Counted from the first letter of the stretch, positions 51,296 to 60,673 are shown. The stretch: 64,000 bases of DNA from Streptomyces canus (GCF_030815415.1 NZ_JAUSWW010000001.1:8990001-9054000), one strand, 5' to 3'. Made by a program: numbers and translations. The notes: a model not told the origin generated them from the letters alone.

Positions 51296-52906
51296 TCACC
51301 CGTCCGCCCGCACCGCCACCTCCCGTGCCCACCGGTAGTCGGCCTTCCCGCTGGGAGACCGCTGGATGGAGTCCTCGATCACCAGCTGGCGCGGGATCTT
51401 GTACCCCGCGAGCCGACTGCGGCAGTGCGTGCGGATGTCGTCGAGGGACGGCCGGGGCGCGCCCTCGCGCAGCTGTACGACGGCTGCCACATGGTGGCCC
51501 CACGTGGTGTCCGGCACCCCGGCCACCAGTGCGTCGTACACGTCGGGATGGGACTTGAGCGCCTGTTCGACCTCTTCGGGGTACACCTTCTCGCCGCCGG
51601 TGTTGATGCACTGGGAGCCCCGGCCGAGGACGATGACGACGCCGTCCTCGTCCACGGTCGCCATGTCGCCGAGCAGCACCCAGCGCTCTCCGTCCTTCTC
51701 GAAGAAGGTCTCCGCGGTTTTGCGCGGGTCGTTGTAGTAGCCCAGCGGCACATGGCCGCACTGCGCGACGCGGCCCACCTCGCCGACGGCGACCGGCTCG
51801 TGCGTGGCCGGATCGACCACCTGCGTACGGGAGTTGACCCGCACCCGGAAGCCGCGCTCGGGGCCGGCGTCATCGGTGGCCGTGCCGTTGAAGCCGGACT
51901 CCGAGGAGCCGAAGTTGTTGAGCAGCATCACGTTCGGGACGAGCTCCAGGAACTGCCGGCGCACGGTGTCCGACATGATCGCCCCCGACGAGGACACGCT
52001 GAACATCGACGAGGTGTCCGTGCCCTTCATGGGGCCCTTGAGGGCGTCGATCAGCGGCCGCAGCATCGCGTCCCCGACCAGGGACATGCTGGTGACCTTC
52101 TCCCGCTCGATCGTCCGCAGTACGTCCTCGGGTGAGAACTTGCGGTGCAGTACGACCCGTTGGCCGAAGTTGAAGCCGATGAAGGCGGTGAGCGTGGAGG
52201 TGCCGTGCATCAGCGGGGGAGTGGGGAAGAAGGTGATCCCCGAACCGCCGGCCGCGACCCGCTCGGCGAGCTCCTCGGGCTTCTTCACCGGCTCGCCGGT
52301 CGGCGCCCCGCCGCCCATCCCCGAGAAGAACAGGTCCTCCTGGCGCCACATCACCCCCTTGGGCATCCCGGTGGTGCCGCCGGTGTAGATGATGAACTGG
52401 TCGTCGCCGGAGCGCTGCGGGAACCCGCGCTCGGGGGACCCGGCGGCCTCGGCGTCCGTGAAGGCCACGGCGTCCACGCCGGGCACGGGGTCGCCCACGC
52501 GCACCAGGTGGCGCAGCTTCTCGGTCAGCGGCAGCGCGGCGGCCACCCGGTCGGTGAGCTCCGCGTCGAAGACCAGGCCCACCAGATCGGCGTCCCGGTA
52601 GAGATAGACCAACTCTTCCTCGACGTAGCGGTAGTTGACGTTCACCGGCACGGCCCGGGCCTTCAGGCAGCCGAGCGCGACCTGGAGGTACTCGATGCCG
52701 TTGTACATGTGCAGCCCGACGTGCTCACCCGGCCGTATCCCGCTGTCGATCAGATGGTGACCGATGCGGTTGGCCGCCGTGTCCAGCTCCGCGTACGTCA
52801 GCCGGCGCACCGCACCCGTGCCGGGGACGTCGATGTACACCAGCGCCTCGCGGTCCGGGACCACGTCGACGACCGACTCGAACAGGTCGGCAAGGTTGTA
52901 CTCCAC
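51296..52906 (-). CDS. acyl-CoA synthetase (AMP-forming), steroid/FadD17-19-like
   Basis: A 536-residue ANL ligase. P-loop YTGGTTGMPKG, FPTPPLMHGTS, the NFGSSESG motif, hinge LLGDMATVDEDGVVIVLGRGSQCINTGGEKVYPEEVE, and the catalytic Lys in SPSGKADYRW. The YTGGTTGMPKGV and NTGGEKVYPEEVE set is typical for actinobacterial ligases of steroid side chains and branched acids. GTG start at 52906 with CGGAGGAG-type sequence 4-5 nt upstream. Divergent from the crotonase operon, with the shared 17-nt dyad (52990-53006) between, which could repress both. Confidence 0.9.
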   Translation of the reverse strand: MEYNLADLFESVVDVVPDREALVYIDVPGTGAVRRLTYAELDTAANRIGHHLIDSGIRPGEHVGLHMYNGIEYLQVALGCLKARAVPVNVNYRYVEEELVYLYRDADLVGLVFDAELTDRVAAALPLTEKLRHLVRVGDPVPGVDAVAFTDAEAAGSPERGFPQRSGDDQFIIYTGGTTGMPKGVMWRQEDLFFSGMGGGAPTGEPVKKPEELAERVAAGGSGITFFPTPPLMHGTSTLTAFIGFNFGQRVVLHRKFSPEDVLRTIEREKVTSMSLVGDAMLRPLIDALKGPMKGTDTSSMFSVSSSGAIMSDTVRRQFLELVPNVMLLNNFGSSESGFNGTATDDAGPERGFRVRVNSRTQVVDPATHEPVAVGEVGRVAQCGHVPLGYYNDPRKTAETFFEKDGERWVLLGDMATVDEDGVVIVLGRGSQCINTGGEKVYPEEVEQALKSHPDVYDALVAGVPDTTWGHHVAAVVQLREGAPRPSLDDIRTHCRSRLAGYKIPRQLVIEDSIQRSPSGKADYRWAREVAVRADG

Positions 52907-52989
52907 CGCTCCTCCTGACCTCGCTCCGCACCGGTTGCCGGTCATCAGAGCAAAGGGCGACCCAACTGTGAAGGCTCCGCGCGAAGAAA

Positions 52990-53006
52990 TCTGACTGACT
53001 GTCAGA
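52990..53006. promoter_or_regulatory. 17-nt dyad shared with 39292-39308
   Basis: TCTGAC and GTCAGA are perfect 6-bp inverted arms around TGACT. It lies between the acyl-CoA synthetase (start 52906) and the crotonase gene (53072), and matches the site at 39292 including the flanking AAAAC. Probably the operator of a TetR-family repressor of lipid or steroid catabolism. Confidence 0.75.
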
Positions 53007-53071
53007 AAACTCTTGAAGAGCCCGGGCCGCTCCTGCAACCTGTTCTCGTTCTTTGAGAGGGGAGATGGGCG

Positions 53072-53872
53072 ATGGGTGGCACGGAACACCTCACTGTGCA
53101 GCGCGAAGGCGCCACACTGGTGCTCACACTCAACAGGCCGGAGGCCAAGAACGCGCTCTCGCTGGCGATGCTCGTCGGCCTGTACGACGGCTGGGTCGAG
53201 GCCGACGCCGACGACTCGGTCCGCTCGATCGTGTTCACCGGCGCGGGCGGCTCGTTCTGCGCCGGCATGGACCTCAAGGCCCTGGCCGGCAAGGGCATGG
53301 AGGGAGAGCAGTACCGGGACCGGCTCAAGGCCGACCCCGACCTGCACTGGAAGGCGATGCTGCGCCACCATCGCCCGCGCAAGCCGGTGATCGCCGCGGT
53401 GGAGGGCCACTGCGTGGCCGGTGGCACCGAGATGCTCCAGGGCACCGACATCAGGGTCGCGGGCGAGTCGGCGACCTTCGGCCTGTTCGAGGTCAGACGC
53501 GGGCTGTTCCCGATCGGCGGCTCCACGGTCCGCCTCCAGCGCCAGATCCCGCGCACCCACGCCCTGGAGATGCTGCTCACCGGCCGCCGGTACAGCGCCC
53601 GCGAGGCCCTGGACATCGGTCTGATCGGACACGTGGTCCCCGACGGCACGGCACTGGCCAAGGCCCTGGAGATCGCCGAACAGATCAATGCCTGCGGTCC
53701 GTTGGCGGTCGAGGCCGTCAAGGCCTCGGTGTACGAGACCGCCGAGATGACCGAGACCGAAGGCCTCGCCGCCGAACTCAAGCGCGGCTGGCCCGTCTTC
53801 GACACCGCCGACGCCAAGGAAGGGGCCCGCGCCTTCGCGGAGAAACGACCGCCCACCTACAAGCGAGCGTAG
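53072..53872 (+). CDS. enoyl-CoA hydratase/isomerase family protein (crotonase)
   Basis: A 266-residue crotonase. LNRPEAKNALS is the N-terminal core, FCAGMDLKALAG the CoA-binding/oxyanion loop and KPVIAAVEGHCVAGGTEML the second oxyanion loop. FEVRRGLFPIGGSTVRL occupies the position of the second catalytic Glu. Hydration, isomerisation or hydrolysis of an acyl-CoA is possible. First gene of a run that continues with DUF35 and two thiolase-fold proteins after a 139-bp gap. ATG at 53072 with GAGAGG upstream. Confidence 0.89.
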   Translation: MGGTEHLTVQREGATLVLTLNRPEAKNALSLAMLVGLYDGWVEADADDSVRSIVFTGAGGSFCAGMDLKALAGKGMEGEQYRDRLKADPDLHWKAMLRHHRPRKPVIAAVEGHCVAGGTEMLQGTDIRVAGESATFGLFEVRRGLFPIGGSTVRLQRQIPRTHALEMLLTGRRYSAREALDIGLIGHVVPDGTALAKALEIAEQINACGPLAVEAVKASVYETAEMTETEGLAAELKRGWPVFDTADAKEGARAFAEKRPPTYKRA

Positions 53873-53910
53873 CGCCCGGCTGGGTGCGGCGGTTCGGACA
53901 CCGCGGGCCG

Positions 53911-53970
53911 TCAGTGGCCGGTCGCGCGCACGCGGCGGAGCCGCAGATGTCACAGCCTCGCGCCCCTCCC
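53911..53970 (+). repeat. interspersed GC-rich repeat, copy 2
   Basis: GGTCGCGCGCACGCGGCGG, then GCCGCAGATGTCACAGC, then CTCGCGCCCC; the CGCGGCGG and CCGC parts form a hairpin. Lies between crotonase and the DUF35 gene, where it could weaken or modulate read-through. Related copies at 19650 and, inverted, 60037. Confidence 0.6.
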
Positions 53971-54011
53971 GGGCGCGAGCCACCCACCCCGCTCCGAAGG
54001 AGGCAACCCCG

Positions 54012-54953
54012 ATGCCCGCAGTCCTCAAAGCTCCACTCGTCGTCGAATTCCCCTTCACCCGCTCCCTCGGCCCCGTCCAGAGCGCGTTCCTCACCGGCCT
54101 GCGCGACCGCGTCGTCCTCGGTGTGAAGACCGGCGACGGCCGCACCCTCGTACCCCCCGTCGAGTACGACCCCGTCACCGCCGAGGAGATTCGCGACCTC
54201 GTCGAGGTCGCCCCCACCGGCACGGTCACCACCTGGGCCTGGAACCACGAACCCCGCCGCGGCCAGCCCCTCTCCTCGCCCTTCGCCTGGGTCCTGGTCC
54301 GCCTCGACGGCGCCGACACCGCTCTCCTCCACGCCCTCGACGCTCCCGGCCCCGACGCCGTGCACACCGGCCTGCGCGTCCGCGTCCGCTGGGCCGAGGA
54401 CCGCGTCGGCGCGATCACCGACATCGCCTGCTTCGAGCCGTACGACGGCGACCCGGCCGAACCGGCCGGCCACAGCGGCGCGTTCGAGGACCCGGTCACC
54501 GGCATCGTCGCGGCCGCCCGCCTCGACTACGTCTACTCGCCCGGACGCGCCCAGAGCGCCTACATCAACGCCCTCTCCGAACGGCGCAACGTCGGCGAAC
54601 GCTGCCCGTCCTGCCGCAAGGTGTACGTGCCGCCCAGGGGCGCGTGCCCCACCTGCGGCGTCGCCACCTCGGAACAGGTGGAGGTGGGACCGGGCGGCAC
54701 GGTCACCACGTTCTGCATCGTCAACATCAAGGCGAAGAACCTCGACATCGAAGTGCCCTACGTCTACGGCCACATCGCCCTCGACGGAGCCGGGCTCGCA
54801 CTGCACGGACGCATCGGCGGCATCCCGTACGACCAGGTCCGGATGGGCCTGCGCGTCGAACCGGTGTGGACGCAAGGGGGCCGCTTCCCCGACCACTACC
54901 GGCCCACGGGAGAACCCGACGCGGACTACGAGACGTACAAGGAGCTGCTGTGA
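54012..54953 (+). CDS. tandem OB-fold DUF35 protein, ChsH2-like
   Basis: A 313-residue acyl-CoA-associated protein with two OB folds. A zinc ribbon C-x2-C...C-x2-C, CPSCRKVYVPPRGACPTCG (about 198-216), stands before the C-terminal OB domain (GGTVTTFCIVNIKAK; YGHIALDGAGLALHGRI). In cholesterol degradation ChsH2 (DUF35) binds the thiolase-fold aldolase Ltp2 and the hydratase partner ChsH1. The double OB architecture and its place directly before two thiolase-fold genes strongly resemble that system. GTGA overlap with the next gene. ATG at 54012 after GAAGGAGG. Confidence 0.85.
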   Translation: MPAVLKAPLVVEFPFTRSLGPVQSAFLTGLRDRVVLGVKTGDGRTLVPPVEYDPVTAEEIRDLVEVAPTGTVTTWAWNHEPRRGQPLSSPFAWVLVRLDGADTALLHALDAPGPDAVHTGLRVRVRWAEDRVGAITDIACFEPYDGDPAEPAGHSGAFEDPVTGIVAAARLDYVYSPGRAQSAYINALSERRNVGERCPSCRKVYVPPRGACPTCGVATSEQVEVGPGGTVTTFCIVNIKAKNLDIEVPYVYGHIALDGAGLALHGRIGGIPYDQVRMGLRVEPVWTQGGRFPDHYRPTGEPDADYETYKELL

Positions 54954-55989
54954 CCAGGGACATCGCCGTCGTCGCCTTCGCCCAGTCCGACGTCCTGCGC
55001 ACCACCGAGGAACAGTCCGAGGTGGAGATGCTCATGCCGGTCCTGCACGACGTCCTGGACCGGACCGGCCTGAAGACCGCGGACATCGACTTCACCTGCT
55101 CCGGCTCCTGCGACTACCTCGCCGGCCGCGCCTTCTCCTTCACCCTCGCCCTCGACGGCGTCGGCGCCTGGCCGCCGATCTCCGAGTCGCACGTCGAGAT
55201 GGACGGCGCGTGGGCGCTGTACGAGGCCTGGACCAAACTGCTCACCGGGGACGCGGACACCGCGCTCGTCTACTCCTACGGCAAGTCCTCGCCCGGCTCG
55301 CTGCGCGACGTGCTGACCCGGCAGCTCGACCCGTACTACGTGGCCCCCCTGTGGCCCGACTCGGTCGCCCTCGCCGCCCTCCAGGCGCAGGCACTCATCG
55401 ACGCGGGCGCCACCGACGAACCGGCACTGGCCGCGATCGGTGCCCGCAGCCGTGCCGTCGACAACCCGCGCGCCCAACTCAAGGGACCCGTCCCGCAAGG
55501 GGACTACGTCGTACGGCCGTTGCGCACCGGCGACTGCCCGCCGATCGGCGACGGAGCGGCCGCGGTGGTGCTCGCGGCAGGGGAGCGGGCCCGCGACCTG
55601 TGCACGCGCCCCGCCTGGATCCGCGGCATCGACCACCGCATCGAGGCACACGCCCTCGGCGTCCGCGACCTGACCGACTCGCCCTCCACCCGCCTCGCCG
55701 CCGAGAAGGCGGGCGCCTTCGAACGGCCCGTCGACACCGCCGAGTTGCACGCGCCGTTCAGCTCCCAGGAGATCGTGCTGCGCAAGGCACTGAGGCTGGA
55801 CGACGACGTCCGGGTCAACCCGTCCGGCGGGGCACTCGCCGCCAACCCGATGATGGCCGCCGGGCTGATCCGCATCGGTGAGGCCGCCGCCCGCATCCAT
55901 CGAGGCGAGTCCGACCGGGCCCTCGCGCACGCCACCTCCGGCCCCTGTCTGCAACAGAACCTGGTCGCCGTACTGGAAGGGGATCCGCG

Positions 55990-55993
<4 letters not shown>
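54950..55993 (+). CDS. thiolase-fold lipid-transfer protein (Ltp-type), Cys-less
   Basis: A 347-residue thiolase-superfamily protein. The family start IAVVAFAQSD and the C-terminal VNPSGGALAANPMMAAGLIRIGEA are conserved. The region of the thiolase nucleophile reads SHVEMDGAWALYEAW with no cysteine, so it cannot act as a normal thiolase. SCP2/Ltp-type aldolases that retain only the binding pocket fit best. GTG start at 54950 overlaps the DUF35 stop (GTGA), and the stop overlaps the next ATG, so all three genes are translationally coupled. Confidence 0.85.
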
Positions 55994-57156
<1,163 letters not shown>

Positions 57157-57223
57157 ATTGCCTCCCGGAAGGTCACCGAAAGGTCCCCCCTCACGTGGCC
57201 TGTCGGCACTCGGAGTCGATCGC

Positions 57224-57229
57224 TAGGCT
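57224..57229 (+). promoter_or_regulatory. -10 element of the DUF397 gene
   Basis: TAGGCT fits the -10 consensus. It is followed by a leader with GGGAGGAG at about 57250-57257, 7 nt before the GTG at 57264. The -35 region (TGTCGG at about 57201) is weak. Confidence 0.4.
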
Positions 57230-57263
57230 GACCGCGGACGACGCAATCGGGAGGAGCACGGAC

Positions 57264-57506
57264 GTGGCCGAGACCACCATCCAGCAACAGCCGCTCATGG
57301 GCTGGGACAAGCCCGAGCTGGACCTCACCAGCGCCGACTGGCACTCCAGCAGCCGTGGCCTGGGGGATGTCCAGATCGCCTTTGTCGAGGGTTTCATCGC
57401 GATGCGCAACAGCGGCCGCCCGGAGAGCCCTTCCCTGATCTTCACGCCTGCCGAGTGGGGCGCGTTCGTGTCGGGCGCGCGGGAAGGGGAGTTCGACCTC
57501 ACGTGA
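57264..57506 (+). CDS. DUF397 domain-containing protein
   Basis: An 80-residue protein with the DUF397 core: DWHSSSRG, VQIAFVEGFIAMRNSGRPESPSLIFTPAEWGAFVSGAREGEFD. DUF397 proteins are normally encoded next to an XRE-family regulator and act with it as a pair. No XRE gene lies beside this copy, so it is an orphan whose partner, if any, is elsewhere. GTG start at 57264 with GGGAGGAG upstream. Confidence 0.87.
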   Translation: MAETTIQQQPLMGWDKPELDLTSADWHSSSRGLGDVQIAFVEGFIAMRNSGRPESPSLIFTPAEWGAFVSGAREGEFDLT

Positions 57507-57634
57507 GGTGACGGGCCGATCCGGCGGTGTTTCACCTGTTTTTCCGGACACGCGACCTTGAGCAGCCCGCCGGGGCCGGCGTCTGAGCGACGCTGGCTGC
57601 CGGGGACAGGTCGTTCTCCGGAGGTGAGGAACCC

Positions 57635-58570
57635 ATGAGCACCCTGCCGGTCATCGCGGCGGTCGACGGTTCGGACGACAGCCTGCGCGCCCTGGACTGG
57701 GCCCTCGACGCCGCCCGCAGGCGCCGGGCACCGTTGCGGGTGGTCCATGTACGGCAGTACGCCGCGTGGGCCCGGCCCGACGTCCTGACCGCCGGTCCGC
57801 CGGAGCCGGACCAGGACTCGGTGCTGGACGAGGCGCGCACCCGGGTGGCGGAGATCGCCGACCCGCCGGCGACCGAATATCTCGCGCTGGAGGGCGCACC
57901 GCCCGCGCTGCTGCCCGAACTGGGCTCGACCGCCCAGCTGTTGGTGCTCGGCTCGCGGGGGCGTGGTGGCTTCGCGAGCCTGCTGCTCGGCTCCAACGGC
58001 ATGGCCGCCGCGCGCGACGCGGAGTGCCCGGTGGTCGTGGTGCCGCGGCCGGGTCGTGATGGGGGCACCTCCCACGCCTTTCGGGCAGTGGGGGAGGACT
58101 CGCAGCCGCCCGCCGAACCGGGACCGCGTGTGGTCGTCGGCCTCCAGGCCGACAGCCCCGACGAGACCACGCTCGCCTTCGCCTTCGCCGAGACCGCCCT
58201 GCGGGGTGCCCGCCTCCAGGTCGTCTCCGCCTACCAGTGGCCGCTCCAGACATGGGCGATGCCGGGCGAGCTCGTCCCCGTGATGATCGACCAGGACGCC
58301 GTCGAGAGAGAGACCCGCACGCTGGCCGAGGGCTTCCTCGCCCCGCACCGCGAGCGGCATGCCGAGGTACGGGTCGATCTCCATGTGGCCCCGGGTGACG
58401 CGGCCGGGCATCTCGTCGGGGCCTCCGAGGACGCCGAGCTGGTCGTCGTCGGCCGGCACCGGCGCCGGCTGCTGGCGCCTGCCCGCATGATGGGCTCGGT
58501 GACGCAGGCGGTGCTGCTGCACGCGGCGAGCCCGGTGGCGGTGGTCCCGCCGGAACCCGGGAACGCCTAA
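57635..58570 (+). CDS. universal stress protein, two UspA domains
   Basis: A 311-residue tandem universal stress protein. Domain 1 (about 1-140) has the ATP-binding loop GSRGRGGFASLLLGSNG, domain 2 (160-308) the degenerate VVGRHRRRLLAPARMMGS, so only the first probably binds ATP. Between them PGRDGGTSHAFRAVGEDS is translated from an interspersed hairpin repeat (58061-58096), an odd linker found by DNA-level similarity. Tandem Usp proteins of Streptomyces are induced by stress or dormancy. GGAGGTGAGGAACCC precedes the ATG at 57635. Confidence 0.9.
   Translation: MSTLPVIAAVDGSDDSLRALDWALDAARRRRAPLRVVHVRQYAAWARPDVLTAGPPEPDQDSVLDEARTRVAEIADPPATEYLALEGAPPALLPELGSTAQLLVLGSRGRGGFASLLLGSNGMAAARDAECPVVVVPRPGRDGGTSHAFRAVGEDSQPPAEPGPRVVVGLQADSPDETTLAFAFAETALRGARLQVVSAYQWPLQTWAMPGELVPVMIDQDAVERETRTLAEGFLAPHRERHAEVRVDLHVAPGDAAGHLVGASEDAELVVVGRHRRRLLAPARMMGSVTQAVLLHAASPVAVVPPEPGNA
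58061..58096 (+). repeat. 36-bp hairpin repeat, copy B, inside the universal stress gene
   Basis: GGGGGCACCTCCCACGCC, then TTTCGG, then GCAGTGGGGGAG. It matches the copy at 46238-46273 at 31 of 36 positions. It is 36 bp, a multiple of three, and is read in frame through the linker of the Usp protein. Confidence 0.65.
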
Positions 58571-58597
58571 TGGGTGAGATGGTCGCCTATCATTAGG
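58566..58597. promoter_or_regulatory. dyad upstream of the ABATE/CGNR gene
   Basis: CCTAATG (58566-58572) and CATTAGG (58591-58597) are perfect 7-bp arms 18 nt apart; the right arm ends 3 nt before the ATG at 58601. It overlaps the stop codon of the Usp gene. Likely autoregulatory operator of the following regulator. Confidence 0.6.
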
Positions 58598-58600
58598 TCC

Positions 58601-59200
58601 ATGCAGGACTCGACCGACAGGGACACCCGCCTCGCCCTGGACCTCGCCCTCACCGTCCGCCATGACGGGCACGGGGGCGTGGCCGATGACCTGGGCGAGC
58701 CCGCCGGGCTCACCGCATGGGTGCGGGCCCACCCCGACGTCGTGCCGAACGCCGCCGCGTACGAGGCCGCAGACGCGGAGCTGAGCGCCGTACGAGAGCT
58801 GCGCGCCGCCGTCCGGGCCCTGTTCGCCCGCGCGGTACGCCCCGGAGAGCCGAGCCCCGCCGACGCCGCGCGGCTGCTGCCCGCACCGCAAGCCGTCGAA
58901 CTGCTCAACGCGGCTGCCGCTCGCACCCCCACCGTCCCCGTTCTGCGATGGTCCGACGGCTCCGGACCCTCCGTGCGGCGTCGGGCGGTGCGCGGCGAGG
59001 GAGAACTGACGGCGGTCCTCGCGCAAGCCGTGATCGGCTTCCTCACGGGCCCCGACCGGGAGCGGTTGCGCGCGTGCCACGCGCCGCGCTGTGTGCGGTA
59101 CTTCATCAAGGAGCATCCGCGGCAGGAGTGGTGCAAGCCGGCTTGCGGGAACCGGGCCCGGGTGGCCCGGCATCATGAGCGGCACAAGGGGAGCGCCTAG
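58601..59200 (+). CDS. ABATE domain / CGNR zinc-finger transcriptional regulator
   Basis: A 199-residue regulator. The N-terminal part (LALDLALTVRHDGHGGVADDLGEPAGLTAWVRAHPDVV) is the ABATE domain, and the C-terminal zinc finger is C-x4-C...C-x3-CGNRARVARHHERHK, the CGNR signature. Members bind DNA and often repress adjacent stress or detoxification genes. ATG at 58601; the upstream dyad with CCTAATG arms is a natural operator. The Usp gene ends 30 bp earlier and the truncated LuxR gene follows. Confidence 0.9.
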   Translation: MQDSTDRDTRLALDLALTVRHDGHGGVADDLGEPAGLTAWVRAHPDVVPNAAAYEAADAELSAVRELRAAVRALFARAVRPGEPSPADAARLLPAPQAVELLNAAAARTPTVPVLRWSDGSGPSVRRRAVRGEGELTAVLAQAVIGFLTGPDRERLRACHAPRCVRYFIKEHPRQEWCKPACGNRARVARHHERHKGSA

Positions 59201-59372
59201 CCGCGCACCGTGGAGAGTCGGACCGATCAAGGTCGACGCGTTCGAGGTGACTTGAGCGGAGCCCGCCGACAGGGGCTCGCGCCGCCCGCCGGAAGCGTAC
59301 GCTGAGGTGCCTGTAGGTCACGCTGCGCGCCCGCTCCCCGCGTGGGTGTACCACCGTGGCAGGGGGCGCACC

Positions 59373-60023
59373 ATGGGCCGGCGCAGCACCAGGAGCAGCA
59401 GGACGCTTTTCGAGCGTGAAAGTGAACTCGCCGCCGTGGACGAGGCGTTGGGCGAGCTCACCGGTCTGCGCGCGGACGGGTCGGAGTCGGCCGGCCGGCC
59501 TCGCGGCGCGCTGCTCGCCTTCGCCGGAAGGGCAGGGATCGGCAAGACGACCCTGCTGGCCGAGGTCCGCCGGCGTGCCGCCGCACGGGGCTGCACCGTG
59601 CTCTCCGCGCGCGGCGGGGACCAGGAGCAGCGCGTCGCCTTCCACGTGGCCCGGCAACTTCTGCAACCCCAGCTCGCCGACGCGGCGGAGACCGATCTCC
59701 GGGCCCGGCTGGGCAGTTGGTACGACATCGTCGGCCCGGCCCTCGGACTGTGCGCGCCCACCGGCGGAGCCCCGCCCGATCAGCAGGGCCTGCGGGACGG
59801 ACCGGACGGGGTGCTCCCGCGTCGCCTGCACAGCACGGACACGGACACAATGACGACTCGCGAACGCACGGCAGCCACCATGACGGCCGAGGGCCTCACC
59901 CAGCGTGAGATCGCCGACGGGCTGGGCATCGACGAGCCGGCGATCACCCGCCTGCTCTCGGCGGTCTACCGAAAGCTGGGCACCGACCACAGTGGACTGG
60001 CGGCGGCTCTCGAACCAACGTAG
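59373..60023 (+). CDS. internally deleted LAL-type LuxR regulator (216 aa)
   Basis: A chimera of the two ends of a large ATP-binding LuxR (LAL) regulator. Residues 12-150 contain the LAL start LFERESELAAVDEALGEL, Walker A GRAGIGKT (52-59) and WYDIVGPALGLCAPTGGAPPDQQGLRDG. Full-length relatives then continue for roughly 700 residues with Walker B and the repeat region. Here the sequence jumps to a LuxR-type HTH (161-214), LTQREIADGLGIDEPAITRLLSAVYRKLG. The reading frame is intact across the junction near 150-160. ATG at 59373. Product could still bind DNA; ATP sensing is probably lost. Confidence 0.75.
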   Translation: MGRRSTRSSRTLFERESELAAVDEALGELTGLRADGSESAGRPRGALLAFAGRAGIGKTTLLAEVRRRAAARGCTVLSARGGDQEQRVAFHVARQLLQPQLADAAETDLRARLGSWYDIVGPALGLCAPTGGAPPDQQGLRDGPDGVLPRRLHSTDTDTMTTRERTAATMTAEGLTQREIADGLGIDEPAITRLLSAVYRKLGTDHSGLAAALEPT

Positions 60024-60036
60024 CGCCCCACCCACC

Positions 60037-60095
60037 AAGGGGCGCGGGGCCGTGTCGATGTGCGGCTCCGCCGCGTGGGCGCGACCAGCCCCCAC
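60037..60095 (-). repeat. interspersed GC-rich repeat, copy 3 (inverted)
   Basis: Read on the minus strand it gives GGCTGGTCGCGCCCACGCGG, then a GCCGCACATCGACACGGCC core and CCGCGCCCC. Same family as 19650 and 53911. It lies just after the LuxR-like stop. Confidence 0.65.
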
Positions 60096-60163
60096 CCACC
60101 CGCACCCGGATATCGACCGAAGCACCCCAGGACCGCACGTGCCCATCGCCGAACGGCACCCCG

Positions 60164-60169
60164 TACCAT
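60164..60169 (+). promoter_or_regulatory. -10 element of a probable leaderless transcript
   Basis: TACCAT fits TAnnnT and ends six bases before the ATG at 60176, with no ribosome binding site between. Confidence 0.45.
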
Positions 60170-60175
60170 GGGCGC

Positions 60176-60673
60176 ATGTCGTTCCTCCGCCGCCGCAGCG
60201 CAACTCCCGCCGGCCCCGACTTCGACGTCCTGGCCATGGACCCGGGCGACTGGCCCGGCAACCTCGGCGCCGGTCTGCTGCCCGCCCCCGACGGCACCTG
60301 CCAGGGTGTCTTCCTGCGCTACGACCTGTTCGGCGGCCGCGGCCCCGCGATGATCATCGGCAACCTCCCCGAGGGCTCCCCGGCCCGGGAGCTCGCCGAG
60401 GGCGAGGTCCCCTTCGAGGTGGCCCAGCTGCTGATCGCGCTGGAGAACGAGGAGGAGGTGAGCGTCGTAGGCGCCGAGGACGTGCCGGTGATGCAGGGCG
60501 ACAACCTCCTGGTGGTGCGGCGCCTGAAGCTCTCCGAGGGCCGGATCTCCTGCGTGCAGTTCGACCGCAGCGACAATGTCCTGGTGACCATCGCCGCGTG
60601 GGACCGCCCGATCACCGACGATCTGTACGCCCTCCTGAAGCCGCTGCCGGCGGAGCTCTTCCAGCAGGGCTGA
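60176..60673 (+). CDS. conserved hypothetical soluble protein
   Basis: A 165-residue acidic protein. I recognise it only as a conserved actinobacterial protein without assigned domain. DFDVLAMDPGDWPGNLGAGLLPA and VPFEVAQLLIALENEEEVSVVGAEDVP look like a compact alpha/beta fold; an EEE cluster and a C-terminal LYALLKPLPAELFQQG end the protein. No signal peptide, no membrane helix. Start ATG 60176 follows a leaderless-type -10. Upstream is the inverted interspersed repeat; downstream the fucosidase gene begins after about 80 bp. Confidence 0.65.
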   Translation: MSFLRRRSATPAGPDFDVLAMDPGDWPGNLGAGLLPAPDGTCQGVFLRYDLFGGRGPAMIIGNLPEGSPARELAEGEVPFEVAQLLIALENEEEVSVVGAEDVPVMQGDNLLVVRRLKLSEGRISCVQFDRSDNVLVTIAAWDRPITDDLYALLKPLPAELFQQG

